Positions 42,300 through 56,000 of a DNA stretch of 64,000 nucleotides are shown here, piece after piece. This DNA comes from Opitutia bacterium (GTDB taxonomy: Bacteria > Verrucomicrobiota > Verrucomicrobiia > Opitutales > Coraliomargaritaceae): positions 22,149 through 86,148 of the forward strand of contig JAQXBA010000173.1 of assembly GCA_029252625.1 (NCBI GenBank). Direction: 5' to 3'. The translations under genes and the position numbers were made by a program. Position 1 is the first letter of the stretch. Every line of letters starts with the position of its first letter. The notes under the pieces were generated by a model. The model saw nothing but the letters and a program-made list of their open reading frames with translations, had not been told where the DNA came from and did no database searches.

Positions 42300-42407
42300 A
42301 AGAAAAATATATGGCTTAAAGGGGGATCTATGCGAAAAGAATGAGAGAAATCCTCAAGCTCCTTGGATCGAAAAAAACACGATCTTTTCAGAATGCGAAC
42401 AATTTTG

Positions 42408-43835
42408 TTAAGCGCAGCCAAGCGTGAGCTGCTTAATCAAATAATCTACGCCGCGTTTCACGCTCCCGTCTTGCTCCATCATATTCTCGACCTGCTTGCA
42501 GGCGTGAATCACGGTGCCGTGATCACGGCCCCCAAAGGCATCGCCAATCGCTTTCAACGGATCGCTAGTCAAGGTGCGGCTGATATACATCGCCACTTGC
42601 CGCGGAAAGACAATCGCACTGGTACGACGACGACCAATCATCTCATTAAAGCGGATTTGATAGAAATCGGCTACCTTATTCTGAATCTGATCAACAGTGA
42701 CCTTCGTCAATGTTTCTTCGTGCAATAAATCACTCAACAAGCGCTCAACCGCTTCCAGATCGAGCTTCTGGTTAATCAAAGCATCGTAGCTAGCAATCCG
42801 AGTGAGCGCACCTTCCATGCGGCGCACATTACGTGAAACGCGCTCGGCTAGGAAATTCATGATCTCTGAATCAAGCTGGATATCCATCGCAGCAGCCTTG
42901 TTACGCAGAATCGCAACACGCGTCTCGAAATCAGGTGCCTGAATGTCAGTCACCAAGCCCCACTGAAAGCGGGAAATTAAGCGATTTTCAAGGCGTTCGA
43001 TTTCATTGGCTGGACGATCACTGGCGAGGAAGATCTGTCGACCGGACTCAAAAAGATCATTAAAAGTATGGAAGAATTCTTCCTGCGTGCTCTCTTTACC
43101 AGAGAGAAAATGAATATCATCGACCAACAGTGCATCGACAGTGCGGTAATATTTGCGAAACTTACTTAATTTATTCTCACGGATAGCGTGAATAAACTCA
43201 TTGGTGAATTTCTCGGTCGATACGTAGGCGATGCGTGCTTTCGGGTTTTTAGCCAACATCTGATGCGCTACAGCATGCATCAGATGAGTCTTACCTAATC
43301 CAGTCTCGCCATAGACGAATAGTGGATTGTAAGCACGCCCAGGAGCATTGGCCACTGCCATGCTCGCCGCATGAGAAAGTTGATTACCAGCCCCGACCAC
43401 TAGGTTATCGAAGGTATTGCTTGGATTGAGGAATGCGCGACGCGATTGCGACACTTCGACTCGATTAGAAACCGCATCTGCCGAACGTGCTTCACGAGTA
43501 TCCTGAGTTTGAAAATTGAGACGATTTACCGGGTGACTGGTCGCGTCATTTGCTGCAAGGCCTGACTCAGCGACTTGATTCTGAGCAACTTCGATAACGA
43601 CCGACACCGCGGTTCCCGCAAAACTACGCGCCTGCTGAGAGATAATATCTAGATAGTTGTTCTCAACCCAAATAGCATTGAATTCGTTAGGCGCGGTGAG
43701 CACGAGCTTGTCATCAGAGTCTTGCGTGCATCTGAGTTCCTCAAACCACATATCATAGAGGTCCTGAGGGAAGAGGTTTTTAAGCTCTTTATTAACGCTT
43801 TCCCATAGAGAAAGAACGATAGTTAAATCAGACAT
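42408..43835 (-). CDS. dnaA: Chromosomal replication initiator DnaA
   Basis: DnaA binds the origin and melts it. The 475-residue protein has a helical N-terminal domain I, a variable linker (about 85-140), an AAA+ core with Walker A GETGLGKT (176-183) and Walker [10 protein letters not shown], and the C-terminal DNA-binding domain IV with [15 protein letters not shown]. No Shine-Dalgarno sequence precedes the ATG at 43835. DnaA-box-like sites upstream suggest autoregulation or a nearby origin. dnaN and recF are not next to it. Confidence 0.97.
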   Translation of the reverse strand: MSDLTIVLSLWESVNKELKNLFPQDLYDMWFEELRCTQDSDDKLVLTAPNEFNAIWVENNYLDIISQQARSFAGTAVSVVIEVAQNQVAESGLAANDATSHPVNRLNFQTQDTREARSADAVSNRVEVSQSRRAFLNPSNTFDNLVVGAGNQLSHAASMAVANAPGRAYNPLFVYGETGLGKTHLMHAVAHQMLAKNPKARIAYVSTEKFTNEFIHAIRENKLSKFRKYYRTVDALLVDDIHFLSGKESTQEEFFHTFNDLFESGRQIFLASDRPANEIERLENRLISRFQWGLVTDIQAPDFETRVAILRNKAAAMDIQLDSEIMNFLAERVSRNVRRMEGALTRIASYDALINQKLDLEAVERLLSDLLHEETLTKVTVDQIQNKVADFYQIRFNEMIGRRRTSAIVFPRQVAMYISRTLTSDPLKAIGDAFGGRDHGTVIHACKQVENMMEQDGSVKRGVDYLIKQLTLGCA

Positions 43836-44327
<492 letters not shown>

Positions 44328-45299
44328 TTATTTACTGCTTTTCGCCATGTGGGCAATTAGCCGCTCGTTGAATTCGGTGGCAGAATCATGACCCATTTGC
44401 TTCAACGAGCGCATCATTGCAGCCACTTCAACTAGTCGCGCCATATCCCGCCCGGGACGAACCGGAATTTCGATCAATGGTACTTTCATGCCAAGCACTT
44501 CGAGGTGGTTCTCTTCGAGCCCAGTGCGATCCTCATTCATTCCTGTGGTCCAATTCATGAAATTGATGATCACATCAATACGTTTATTTAAGCGTACCGA
44601 ACGCACGCCGAATAACTCGGCAATGTTAATAATACCGAGACCACGACACTCCATGTAGCCGCGACTCAACTCTGATGAAGTCCCCATTAACTCCAGATCG
44701 CTTAAGCGTTTTACATGGGTTAAATCGTCGGCCACCAAGCTATGCCCACGCTCAATCAGCGCCAGTGCACACTCACTCTTCCCCACTCCGCTCTCTCCGC
44801 AGATCAAGGTGCCGATCCCACGGACGTCCAACAAGGTGCCATGAATATGGGTGCGTGGAGCAAACTTCTCTTCCAGCAACAGGGTTGCTTCTGTGGTAAA
44901 TGTCTTGGTTTTCTGCGGCGATCGAATCAATGGCGTCGCATGTTCGTCCGCCAAGGCCTTCATCATCTTAGAAGGTGCTAAATTTCTTGAAACCACGATA
45001 CAAGGCACCTTACGCTTAAATATTTCGCTGAGCACGCGGGCCTCATCGGCTTCCCCCAAGTCACGCAGATAGGCCATCTCTCCTGCGCCCAGTAACTGAA
45101 TACGTTTTCGTGCAAAAAACTTAAAGTAGCCAGTCATGGCCAAGGCCGGGCGGTTCAAGCTACGTTCCCGAATGGTCTTATCTAGGCCGGCACCGCCGGC
45201 GACTAGATCGAGCTCAAGCGGCTCTTTGAAGGAATCATAGAACTCTCGAACGGAGACTGACTCAATGAACTTGGCGTTGTTTTTCTGCTGAATGGGCAT
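44328..45299 (-). CDS. hprK: HPr kinase/phosphorylase
   Basis: HprK phosphorylates HPr (a carrier of the phosphotransferase system) on serine with ATP or removes the phosphate, linking carbon supply to regulation. The 323-residue protein has the substrate-facing HIHG histidine near 153, Walker A GESGVGKS (168-175) and the signature [17 protein letters not shown] good Shine-Dalgarno sequence (GGAGGAG) precedes the start. It is 18 bases after lptB on the same strand. No HPr or EI gene is in the window, so any phosphotransferase partner is elsewhere. Confidence 0.96.
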   Translation of the reverse strand: MPIQQKNNAKFIESVSVREFYDSFKEPLELDLVAGGAGLDKTIRERSLNRPALAMTGYFKFFARKRIQLLGAGEMAYLRDLGEADEARVLSEIFKRKVPCIVVSRNLAPSKMMKALADEHATPLIRSPQKTKTFTTEATLLLEEKFAPRTHIHGTLLDVRGIGTLICGESGVGKSECALALIERGHSLVADDLTHVKRLSDLELMGTSSELSRGYMECRGLGIINIAELFGVRSVRLNKRIDVIINFMNWTTGMNEDRTGLEENHLEVLGMKVPLIEIPVRPGRDMARLVEVAAMMRSLKQMGHDSATEFNERLIAHMAKSSK

Positions 45300-45317
45300 G
45301 GGGTAAAGCTCCTCCGC

Positions 45318-46058
45318 TTACATGTTAAAGTCCTGGCCAAGATAGAATTCCTTACTTTTGGCATCATTAATTAAAAAATCACCTGTACCTTGACTGAGAA
45401 CCGATCCCTGATGCAGGAGGTAGGCACGATCGACGATGCGCAGCGTCTCACGTACATTATGGTCAGTAATGAGCACTCCGATCCCGCGCTGCTTGAGCTG
45501 TATGATGATCTTCTGCACCTCACTGACACTGATTGGATCGACCCCACTAAAAGGCTCATCCATTAGCAAAAACTTAGGCCGTGTGACCAGCGCTCTAGAA
45601 ATCTCCAAACGACGGCGTTCACCACCACTCAAGGTGTAAGCCTTTTGATTGGCCAGATGCTGTAAGCCGAGCTCCGTGAGATGCTCTTCGACCGAAGCCT
45701 CGCGCTCGGCCTTGCTCAACGGCAAGGTTTCGGCAATCGCGCGGATATTCTGCTCCACAGTCATCTTCCGAAAGACCGAGGCTTCCTGCGGTAAATAGCC
45801 GATGCCACGCCGTGCACGACGATACATCGGCAACGCGGTCAGATCCTCACCATCGAGAAACACTTGACCAGAGGTGGCGGCGATCAAGCCCACCACCATA
45901 TAGAAAGTTGTCGTCTTACCCGCGCCATTCGGCCCGAGCAGTCCGACGATCTCGCCAGCACAGACATTTATATTCACGCCATTTACGACGCGGCGTTTAG
46001 CGTATTCCCGAACTAGCTGGCGGGTTTCAATCTTCGAGGGCGCAGAGGCATCATCCAT
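45318..46058 (-). CDS. lptB: Lipopolysaccharide export ATPase LptB
   Basis: LptB powers the LptFG exporter that pulls LPS from the inner membrane. The 246-residue ABC ATPase has Walker A GPNGAGKTT, the signature LSGGERRR, Walker B LLMDEPFSG and the switch histidine in LITDHNVRETL. These match LptB strongly over other ABC ATPases. ATG at 46058 is preferred to TTG at 46067. The upstream LptC/LptA fusion confirms the role. Confidence 0.95.
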   Translation of the reverse strand: MDDASAPSKIETRQLVREYAKRRVVNGVNINVCAGEIVGLLGPNGAGKTTTFYMVVGLIAATSGQVFLDGEDLTALPMYRRARRGIGYLPQEASVFRKMTVEQNIRAIAETLPLSKAEREASVEEHLTELGLQHLANQKAYTLSGGERRRLEISRALVTRPKFLLMDEPFSGVDPISVSEVQKIIIQLKQRGIGVLITDHNVRETLRIVDRAYLLHQGSVLSQGTGDFLINDAKSKEFYLGQDFNM

Positions 46059-46114
46059 ATTGCCCAAAGCAAAACTGCTTGATCAACACACCGCAATCCA
46101 ATCTTGATATAAAT

Positions 46115-48007
46115 TTATTTCGCGCGGGGCTTCATTTCCGGCAGCGTCATCGTCGCGCGCTTGCCAGTAGAACGATCACCTTCGACAATCGCGCGGCGTT
46201 GCCCCTGCAACAATGTCATGCGATGCCCTGAAACTTCACCCCTCTCATCTGTCACCACTGCATTGCCCTGTATCACCACCTTACCTTCGACTGGATGAAT
46301 CGTTGCCTGATCGCCAGTGGCCACACGGCCGATCTGCTTAAACACGACATTATCAAATGCCTCAATCGTCTGTACCTCCATCATCGACTCTTTAGTCTTA
46401 GCAAGTGGCACTTCAACGGCAGTCACATCCAAGCGTCCACAAAGCGCGTGCACATTGGTGCCACTCACCGAAACCGACTCCGTAAAACGAAACAGGGTCT
46501 TGTCAGTCTCTTCAATCATACGCAGCATTTTTGATTGTACCACTGTTTCACTCTCTAATGATCGTGCTGCCTTCTGGCTCTGATTCGGCTGCAAGGTCAA
46601 AGCCTGTACAGGCTCATAGCCCAAATCAGCTATTTTTGGTAAAACAACTTTCACACGCTTATCCGTATTACTGTAGACTACAGCGATGCCCGGCTTGAGC
46701 TCCATGCGATCGCCTGTAATGATTACCTCGCCATCAGTCACCCGTGGAGAGCCAAAGAGTTCGGCGCGGCTCTCTTGCGGATAAAAAATCACCTGATCAC
46801 TAGTCGCGACTTTGTTGGCCTGCTCAATACGCACGGCTCCTTCTGCCAACATGCGACGCACTTCTCCGAGCTTCAGTACCTCAGCATCACCCGCCACCAG
46901 TCCAGGCGTCGCAGTCGTCACCGCCCCCGCTGCTGGTTGATCAGCCAATATCGACAATTGGTTCGAATACATAATCATCAAACCTGACATCACTTCCACT
47001 GAACCATCAAAGAGAAATTGATTGCCCGTCTCCAACTCGCGCATCGTAATCGAATCGGCCAGAACAATGGTCTCCGCACTCTCGACCTGAGCACCTAAAA
47101 CCCCAATTCCTTCCGCTTGCGATACGATCAATTGCGCACGGCCCTCGTTCGCATTACCGGTAACAAACACTAGCCCCTCCTGACTTCGAATCGTCGCGCC
47201 ACTTAAATATGCCCCCGAAGCAGCCAATATTTTCGGATTTCCGGTAAATTCAGCGGTCTGCTCACGCAGTTTGAACTCGGCATGACCAGCCTTTAATTCG
47301 TGGCCACCTTGATGGATCACGACCTGATCCATCGCAATCAGTTGACGAATCGAATCCAGCTTACCACCGCCGACAGTCGACTCTCCGACCTCCTTGCCCT
47401 TCGGCGCATCCGCAACCGCCTTCAATACTTCACTTTTTAAATCCATCTCACCCGAGACCGCATGCACCGAATCGGTAAATGTAAAACGATAAGCCTCCGC
47501 AGTCGTCTGTAATAAGAGGCTACGGCTGTGGATCTCAGTCCGCTCAACCGCGATCCCCTCGGCGGCAACCGCACCAGTGAGCATACCTGCCATGCCTTGG
47601 GTAAATTCCACCACCACATCAAACTTCACCTCAATCTCTTTGGTCAGGCCGTTCCATGTCCAGCCTACCCCAGACACTTTAAAATTCGCCCCGACGATTT
47701 CGATTGGCCCGTCCGACACCGCTCGATTCTCGGCAGTGAGCAGCGTCGCCTCTGGACTATCCATGGTCATTTCCAGCGCCATGCGCTCGTCTCCTGAGTA
47801 GACACGCAGCGCCATATCCTCGATCCGAATCTGCTCAGCACTGTCATAGATCCCCTTGCCCCCCTGCAGCACCCACTGCGTATAACCATTCTCTCCAAAC
47901 CGAGGGAGACGGAAATTTTGCACCGGCGCACTAGGCGTCATCTGCGCATGCAAAGTGCACACGCACAGAAGACCAGCAATCGAACGAAGTAGTAATTTAG
48001 ATAACAT
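46115..48007 (-). CDS. LptC-LptA-like lipopolysaccharide transport protein (fused)
   Basis: The 630-residue protein starts with a signal peptide (MLSKLLLRSIAGLLCVCTLHA) and is built from beta-strand repeats of the OstA/LptA/LptC fold. The N-terminal 150 or so residues match LptC, and later repeats match LptA, with stretches such as ATSDQVIFYPQESRAELFGSP and GDRMELKPG. In E. coli the two are separate proteins; here they look joined, with several extra OstA repeats making a longer beta-jellyroll bridge. It should carry LPS across the periplasm. It lies directly upstream of lptB. Confidence 0.85.
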   Translation of the reverse strand: MLSKLLLRSIAGLLCVCTLHAQMTPSAPVQNFRLPRFGENGYTQWVLQGGKGIYDSAEQIRIEDMALRVYSGDERMALEMTMDSPEATLLTAENRAVSDGPIEIVGANFKVSGVGWTWNGLTKEIEVKFDVVVEFTQGMAGMLTGAVAAEGIAVERTEIHSRSLLLQTTAEAYRFTFTDSVHAVSGEMDLKSEVLKAVADAPKGKEVGESTVGGGKLDSIRQLIAMDQVVIHQGGHELKAGHAEFKLREQTAEFTGNPKILAASGAYLSGATIRSQEGLVFVTGNANEGRAQLIVSQAEGIGVLGAQVESAETIVLADSITMRELETGNQFLFDGSVEVMSGLMIMYSNQLSILADQPAAGAVTTATPGLVAGDAEVLKLGEVRRMLAEGAVRIEQANKVATSDQVIFYPQESRAELFGSPRVTDGEVIITGDRMELKPGIAVVYSNTDKRVKVVLPKIADLGYEPVQALTLQPNQSQKAARSLESETVVQSKMLRMIEETDKTLFRFTESVSVSGTNVHALCGRLDVTAVEVPLAKTKESMMEVQTIEAFDNVVFKQIGRVATGDQATIHPVEGKVVIQGNAVVTDERGEVSGHRMTLLQGQRRAIVEGDRSTGKRATMTLPEMKPRAK

Positions 48008-48019
48008 AGGGTTCTGGGT

Positions 48020-48048
48020 AAAAAGAAACCCGGATCAGCGTCCGGGTT
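48020..48048 (-). terminator. Rho-independent terminator of aspS
   Basis: A perfect 8-bp stem AACCCGGA/TCCGGGTT with a six-base loop is followed by a T-rich tail on the minus strand, 31 bases after the aspS stop codon. It separates aspS from the LPS export genes. Confidence 0.9.
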
Positions 48049-48079
48049 CCAGTTGAAAGTAAACTAATATTAAAAAGAG

Positions 48080-49879
<1,800 letters not shown>

Positions 49880-50160
49880 TAGAAAACGCGCGATGAAAAC
49901 AGCTTCCCCCCACGAAACAAGCACGAAAACGGGATACTTGCAGCGAACAAAGCACGAAATCCGCAAAAATACGGGGATCACACCTTTTAAGCGTATTGCC
50001 AATCAGATCATTTCTAACAGCTTTCGCAAGTTATCAATAATCACTCCAATAAATATTTATTTTCTCAAGACAAAGCATTGACAATCGCCCACTGAATTAA
50101 CTTTATGCCGACTTCAATTTGATTGTGAGCCTTACAAGGCACTTGATTAAAAAGACTTTT

Positions 50161-50377
<217 letters not shown>

Positions 50378-50488
50378 GATTTTCCTTTTTATTTATTAGT
50401 GGTAAAATCAGTTCATGGTGGATGGCATGTTCTAGCGCATAAAATTAGTGCGGAAGACGAACAGTTGCTCGCTCGGACTAGCGCTAAG

Positions 50489-53011
50489 CTACCGATTTCC
50501 TTCAACGGACAAAGCAAGTTGGGCAAGACGCACCGCGCTACCCTCCACTCCTAGCCCAATGATCTCAAGACTGGAAGGCTGTTCGAAACTATAGTGCGGA
50601 TAAGGCACCGCCGAGGACCATTGATTGCCGTCTTGGTCGACGACCTTCACCGTCAAAGACTTCGTATTGCCCTCACCAAATTGCCCCGACATTTCTAAGT
50701 GATACCACTTGCCTGCCTGAATCCCCGCCACGTTGTGGCCGCCCACTTTGATCGAATCGCGATCAATCAGCACTTCACCCGCATGGATTCGCCTCTCTGC
50801 ATTTTTTAAACTCAGCTGCATGACTCCTGGTGCGTCCGCATCCAGGATGAAGTCCAGATTCGCTCGAAATTGCCCTGACTCTAGGTCCGAAGGAATACGC
50901 ATATTCGAACTAATGAGCGGCATCCAATCACGCTCCAAGCCCTTCACTTCTCGCAACTCAAGACTGCTGCCGCCCGTCGGGCCTGAGGCAGGCACAATCG
51001 AGATGCCCGTCTCAGTCGTATGAAGACGAGGGTCCATGGCTTTGAAATCAAATGCGGCGAGGACGGTGCGTCCTGCTTGTGTGGCAGTGCGTTGTTGATA
51101 CCACTCACTAAAGTCCACAGGACTTCCAGGCGTCGCGGCAGGATAGCCAGCGGACTGTGCGACATCAATAAACTCCAGCCCCTCGTTGCGCATCTGCACA
51201 CGATTGATAGCGGGGTGTATGACCAAGAAATTGTTTTCATCGACGAGATTCACAAAGTAATGCGTCGCTCCAGTGGGCAAATCAAACAACACGCGTTCGT
51301 TCGCTTTGATTGCACCCGTCGCCTTTAGCCACTCACGACCGTTGTTGAGCGTATAGATCAAATCAGCATGCACGACATCTGCACCATTGTGGCGATAAGC
51401 CACCCCGACCTGCCCCTCGCGTTGCCCCATCGAAAGCACCACTGGTGCGTTTTCTTTATGAGGCAGTGCTGTGCTGGTCGTAGGATTCCAATACGGAAGA
51501 CGTCCGCCTGGCTCCTCAATCATTTGCGTTAACAATGCATCCAACTCAGCCGCTTTCTCGGGCATGTCAGTGGACAGATCGTGTGCCTCTTCGATGTCAG
51601 CTCGGACAGCCTGGCCGTCGTCAGTTTCATACAACCGATTCAGTGTGATCGTAGGCGACAATCCGCTATACTTTCGCATCAACTTATAATCACCGACACG
51701 AATCGCTGAAGAGTTCTCCATTTGCGGGAAGTGCCACATCATCGTATCACGCACATTTCCCGCGGAATCACGCACGAGACTGGATTCCATCGCATCTGAC
51801 CGTAGCAGCGGTGCCAGATCACAACCGTCAAACTGTTTATTCGCAGGTTTCTCAGCACCAATCAGCGATAAGATCGTCGGATAGAAATCGAGTCCGTTGG
51901 CCATCACATCGGTCTGCACACCTTGTGGAATGTCAGGCCCAGTGATGATCAACGGCACACGCACCCCGCCCTCACGCACGGAAATCTTACCGCGATCGAG
52001 CGGATAATTATCCGTATAAATTCCCTCACTGGTGCCTTCCATGCCGCCGTTGTCTGAGGTGAAAATAATGTAGGTATTTTCAATCAACTGATGCCCTGGC
52101 CGCCGTGGATCTTCCGTCGTTTCTAAGTAGGTGAAAATCTGCCCCAGGTAATAATCCAACTGTTCGACCATCGCACAGTAGAAAGGATTCGTTTGCCCGG
52201 GTGTTTTCCAGGTGTGCTTGTGCTCCTCTGCAAGGGTGACACCGAGCTTGTTTTCGTATTTACGCAGCAGCGCCTCGCTACGCATCACAATTGGCGCATG
52301 CACGAGCCATGTCGCATAATACAGAAAGAAAGGCTCATCCTTATTGTCTTTGATAAAGCTCAGCGCCGCCTCTTGTGGCACATCGTAGGGAAAGCCATTT
52401 TCATCTAAACGATACGGATCGTTCGGCTCTGTGGTGGCAAAGCCAGTTAAGCGATCCGGTGACATCGTGCACTGCACGCCACGATGATGCGTGGATTGAT
52501 CGAACCCATGATAGAATGGAGTCGGATAATCGTAATGGTGCTTCGAAATATGCCACTTGCCGCTGTGGGCGGTGACATAGCCATTCGCCTTCATCGCCTC
52601 GGCGAGGCTAAATTGACCAACTGGCATACGTGCCGTATAAAACGGTGCAATTTGCGCCGCATTCGGACCGCCCGCATGTGGCGGATAGCCCCCGGCCACA
52701 GACGTCATCTCCCCGCGCACGGGGTGGTGCCCACTCAAGATCGCGGCGCGACTTGGCGCACAGACGGGTGCAGGTGAATACGCCTGCCAAAACAGCACGC
52801 CTTTTTTAGCGAGTGCGTCGATATTCGGGGTCTCCATCGGGGAAGGCTCGTCAATATCGTAGCACTTCACATCCTGCCAACCGAGGTCATCAATCAAAAT
52901 CAAAACCACATTCGGTTTTACTTCGTCAGCAACCCCATGCGGCACAGCCACACCCATAACCACGGCGATCCACGCCCACAATATTCGTTTTTTCATAGTC
53001 ATTGAATTCAT
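50489..53011 (-). CDS. Exported sulfatase with C-terminal extension
   Basis: This 840-residue S1-family sulfatase has a signal peptide and the formylglycine motif CAPSR (C84), a DD pair in ILIDDLGW (about 41-42), and the later TSDNGG metal motif. Such enzymes remove sulfate esters from glycans after a FGly-generating enzyme modifies the cysteine; none is seen in the window. The extra 300 or so C-terminal residues look like beta-rich carbohydrate-binding or laminin-G-like domains. In-frame ATGs at 53011 and 52996 are both possible. It starts ten bases after the GH106 stop, so the two form an operon. Confidence 0.93.
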   Translation of the reverse strand: MNSMTMKKRILWAWIAVVMGVAVPHGVADEVKPNVVLILIDDLGWQDVKCYDIDEPSPMETPNIDALAKKGVLFWQAYSPAPVCAPSRAAILSGHHPVRGEMTSVAGGYPPHAGGPNAAQIAPFYTARMPVGQFSLAEAMKANGYVTAHSGKWHISKHHYDYPTPFYHGFDQSTHHRGVQCTMSPDRLTGFATTEPNDPYRLDENGFPYDVPQEAALSFIKDNKDEPFFLYYATWLVHAPIVMRSEALLRKYENKLGVTLAEEHKHTWKTPGQTNPFYCAMVEQLDYYLGQIFTYLETTEDPRRPGHQLIENTYIIFTSDNGGMEGTSEGIYTDNYPLDRGKISVREGGVRVPLIITGPDIPQGVQTDVMANGLDFYPTILSLIGAEKPANKQFDGCDLAPLLRSDAMESSLVRDSAGNVRDTMMWHFPQMENSSAIRVGDYKLMRKYSGLSPTITLNRLYETDDGQAVRADIEEAHDLSTDMPEKAAELDALLTQMIEEPGGRLPYWNPTTSTALPHKENAPVVLSMGQREGQVGVAYRHNGADVVHADLIYTLNNGREWLKATGAIKANERVLFDLPTGATHYFVNLVDENNFLVIHPAINRVQMRNEGLEFIDVAQSAGYPAATPGSPVDFSEWYQQRTATQAGRTVLAAFDFKAMDPRLHTTETGISIVPASGPTGGSSLELREVKGLERDWMPLISSNMRIPSDLESGQFRANLDFILDADAPGVMQLSLKNAERRIHAGEVLIDRDSIKVGGHNVAGIQAGKWYHLEMSGQFGEGNTKSLTVKVVDQDGNQWSSAVPYPHYSFEQPSSLEIIGLGVEGSAVRLAQLALSVEGNR

Positions 53012-53021
53012 TTATTGAGTA

Positions 53022-56000
53022 TCACAGGTCAATGGAAACGGACTCGGAGCTCAGCAAACGCACAGGCCCCAACAAACCGGATTTCATTAAGGGTGCGTCT
53101 GGCTCGTTCTTATAGAACGGATATGCCGTCCATGTCGTGCGCTCCGCTTCCGGCAGCTTCGCATCACCGATCAAACGATTTTTCCAGACATTCGTCACCC
53201 GCACCTCCACGGTGTTCGCTCCCGCTTTTGCGGCATCGGTGATATCTACTTGGAACGGCGCATTCCAGAGCACGCCGAGCGGCTGGTCATTGACAAACAC
53301 TTCTGCCAAATGACTGACAGCGCCAAGGTCTAGCACGACGCGGCGATTCGCTTGCAAGCGCGCGGCATCTAACTGAATCGAGCGACGATAGCTCGCGGTG
53401 CCAGAGAAATATTGGATCCCTGCTTCGGCTCGCTGCGTCCATGACACCAGTGCATCAAATTCAATTGCACCTTGCGGCGCTCCATGCCCTTCAGGGAAGA
53501 CGACCGACCAACTACCTTGCACCGTTTCTGGCGCAGGGAAGTCAGTGACTGTGACCTGCTGTGTGGCACCGTTGAGGAACGTCACCGAATACGCTCCCGG
53601 CTCCCAGACAGTCAACTCTGCACCCGACGGCCCTGCTAGACGCACTGACGCACTCTGCGCTGACTGCGCTTCAGCGGGTTGCACGACACTGCGCACCGCC
53701 TTGCCGTCTTTGCCGAGCTCCATGACTGCATGGGTGGCACGGGCAGGTTGCTTAAACATAATGAACTGAGCGTCGTAAGGCCCCATATGTAAAGCCACCG
53801 TCGTGGTGGTGCCGTCGTCTTTAAACGTTAAGAGTTCCACCTTCTCGCCCGTCACAGGATCCCATGCCTCGGGCACCAGCCCTGTGACACGGAACTGCAG
53901 TGTGAGCTCTTCGGTGCGCTCTTTTTGATTCGAGACATAATACATCTCAGCAGACGGCAGTGTGCGGTGTATATAGCAGATCTCACTGTCAGCCGCATTG
54001 GAGTTTGCCTGAAAGTCAGGCAGCAGCGCATCGTCTTGTAAAATCGTCTCAAACGTTTTGCCAACAATCACACGGCCTTGCCCCACGCGACGTTCGCCTG
54101 CGCCATCCGTGAGCGGCCATAGCGTGGCAGCGATCTCCTGAATCTTTTGATCCGCGCGTGGATAATCGTGCATCGATGGTGAGCGCGTCGGCCGATCGCC
54201 AATCACTGTTGCGCCAGCGTGCACGAGTTCGGCAACTTTCTCCAAGGCCTTCGGCGTATAGCGTGCGCCATTGGGCAGCACTAAATAGCGGTAACGCATA
54301 CCAGACGGCAGCACCACGTAGCCGTCTTCGACGGTCATCTTCGCAAACGTCGTCCAATCACACACATCATAATCATATCCCTCAGGCAGTATCGGGCGCA
54401 TCATCTGACGCGGGTCGAGCTGCTTGGGCACATAATAGTAAGCACTGTTTGGCGAATCCTCTCCGTAGTAATAACACACATCCGCATAGAAGCGGCCTTG
54501 GCGTAGCATATACTGCGAGCGTGTCAGGTAATCGATCCATGCGCGACCAGGCTTCCACCAAGTCAGCGTGCGATCAAAATTCAAACCGAACTGCCCGAGT
54601 GATTGCCCAGGAAAACGGTCATCCGGCTGATGTGCAAAACGGTGAAACACCATTTCGTTGAGCCCTTTGCAAAATTGTCGATCCCCGATCGCCTTGAGTG
54701 TTTGCGGATATTGAGTCCAGCCATCGTGGTGACCAAACGAGGTAAACGCCTCGCACGACACGATCTGTTTGCCGTAAACGTGTGCGGCCGATGCCGGTTC
54801 TTTGGTGTTATCGTTACCGCCCACCCAGTTCGGTTGATCCGGATGCGGCGCACCGCCAATCCAAAATTCGCCTTGAGGGATATCCATCATCCCCAGCGAC
54901 TGAATACCATCCGCAATAGTCGGAATCCCTGTGCCAGGCGCTTCACCTTCGAGTAGGATGCCGCGCTCATTGCACAACCTTTTCAAGGTTCCGAAATAGC
55001 CGTCGACCAATAAATCCGCAATCGTTCGGCGATAATCCCAGAGGAAGCGCTCAGTCATATCTAAGTCGCCCACGATGCGGCCCGTCGTCGTGATCAACCA
55101 TTTGCGATCCCAATACCCGCGCCGCGCTTCAAACTGTTGATCAAACTCTTTAGTCCAAGTCTGGCAGCCCGCCTCCCAACTATCAATCGTCACGCAATTA
55201 AAGGCCGACCCGGTCAACGCCCCTAAGCGTTCCACCAGATGCCCGAGCGTGCCTTCGTTAAAGTTATGTTCGATAGCTGCCACGCTTAGCTTATCCACCT
55301 CTAAGCCAGCAGCCGCCCCCGAGGCAGGTCCTACATGATTCCCCTTTGCAGTGTGACCAAAACGCAAGATCGTCCAGTTTCCTGCCGGCAATTGGTAATT
55401 CAATTGCCCGTTCGGCAACAGGTGCTCAGTCAAGTCCACGATCGTGTTCAACCCGATCTGATCTTCTGTGGGAATCGTTTGATTCGATGGGTTCGACAAA
55501 TCCGGACGCGCGCTTTGCCGCCCCGCTTTGGCGTGAATGCTTCGCAACCGCACAGGCTGAAAATTCAACCCGTATAACTTCGTGGCTTCCCGCGAATGGC
55601 TCCCCGTGAATTTGACTTTTGCGTAACGGGTTTCCCTAGGATGGAACCCCTCCACCAGCTCTTCACGCCCGGCCGGCACATGCCCCCTACGACATGAGGC
55701 CGAGGCAATGTGTCGCCATGCCTCCCCATCCTCGCTGATGGACAGTGTCACGCTACGATTACTGCATTGCTCGAACAGTTCCAACACCAAGGAACTTACC
55801 TGCACCGGGGCATCGAATTCGAAGACCACCTCGATGGCTCCATGCCCCGCCGGCGCTTTCGGCGGCAGCGACACGAAAGTGTCTGGATCACCATCAATCG
55901 CGGGCAACCAGTCGACCCCTGAAAGATTGGATGTAATTTTCGGCTGTAACGATGCGAGGGTCCTCACATCGCTGGCGAGCGAGGGAAACGCAAGCACCGC

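Noticed and set aside
50078..50151. Promoter of tRNA-Asn (TTGTGA-17-ATTAAA)
   Set aside because: The spacing is good but the -10 match is weak, so it was not listed as a feature.
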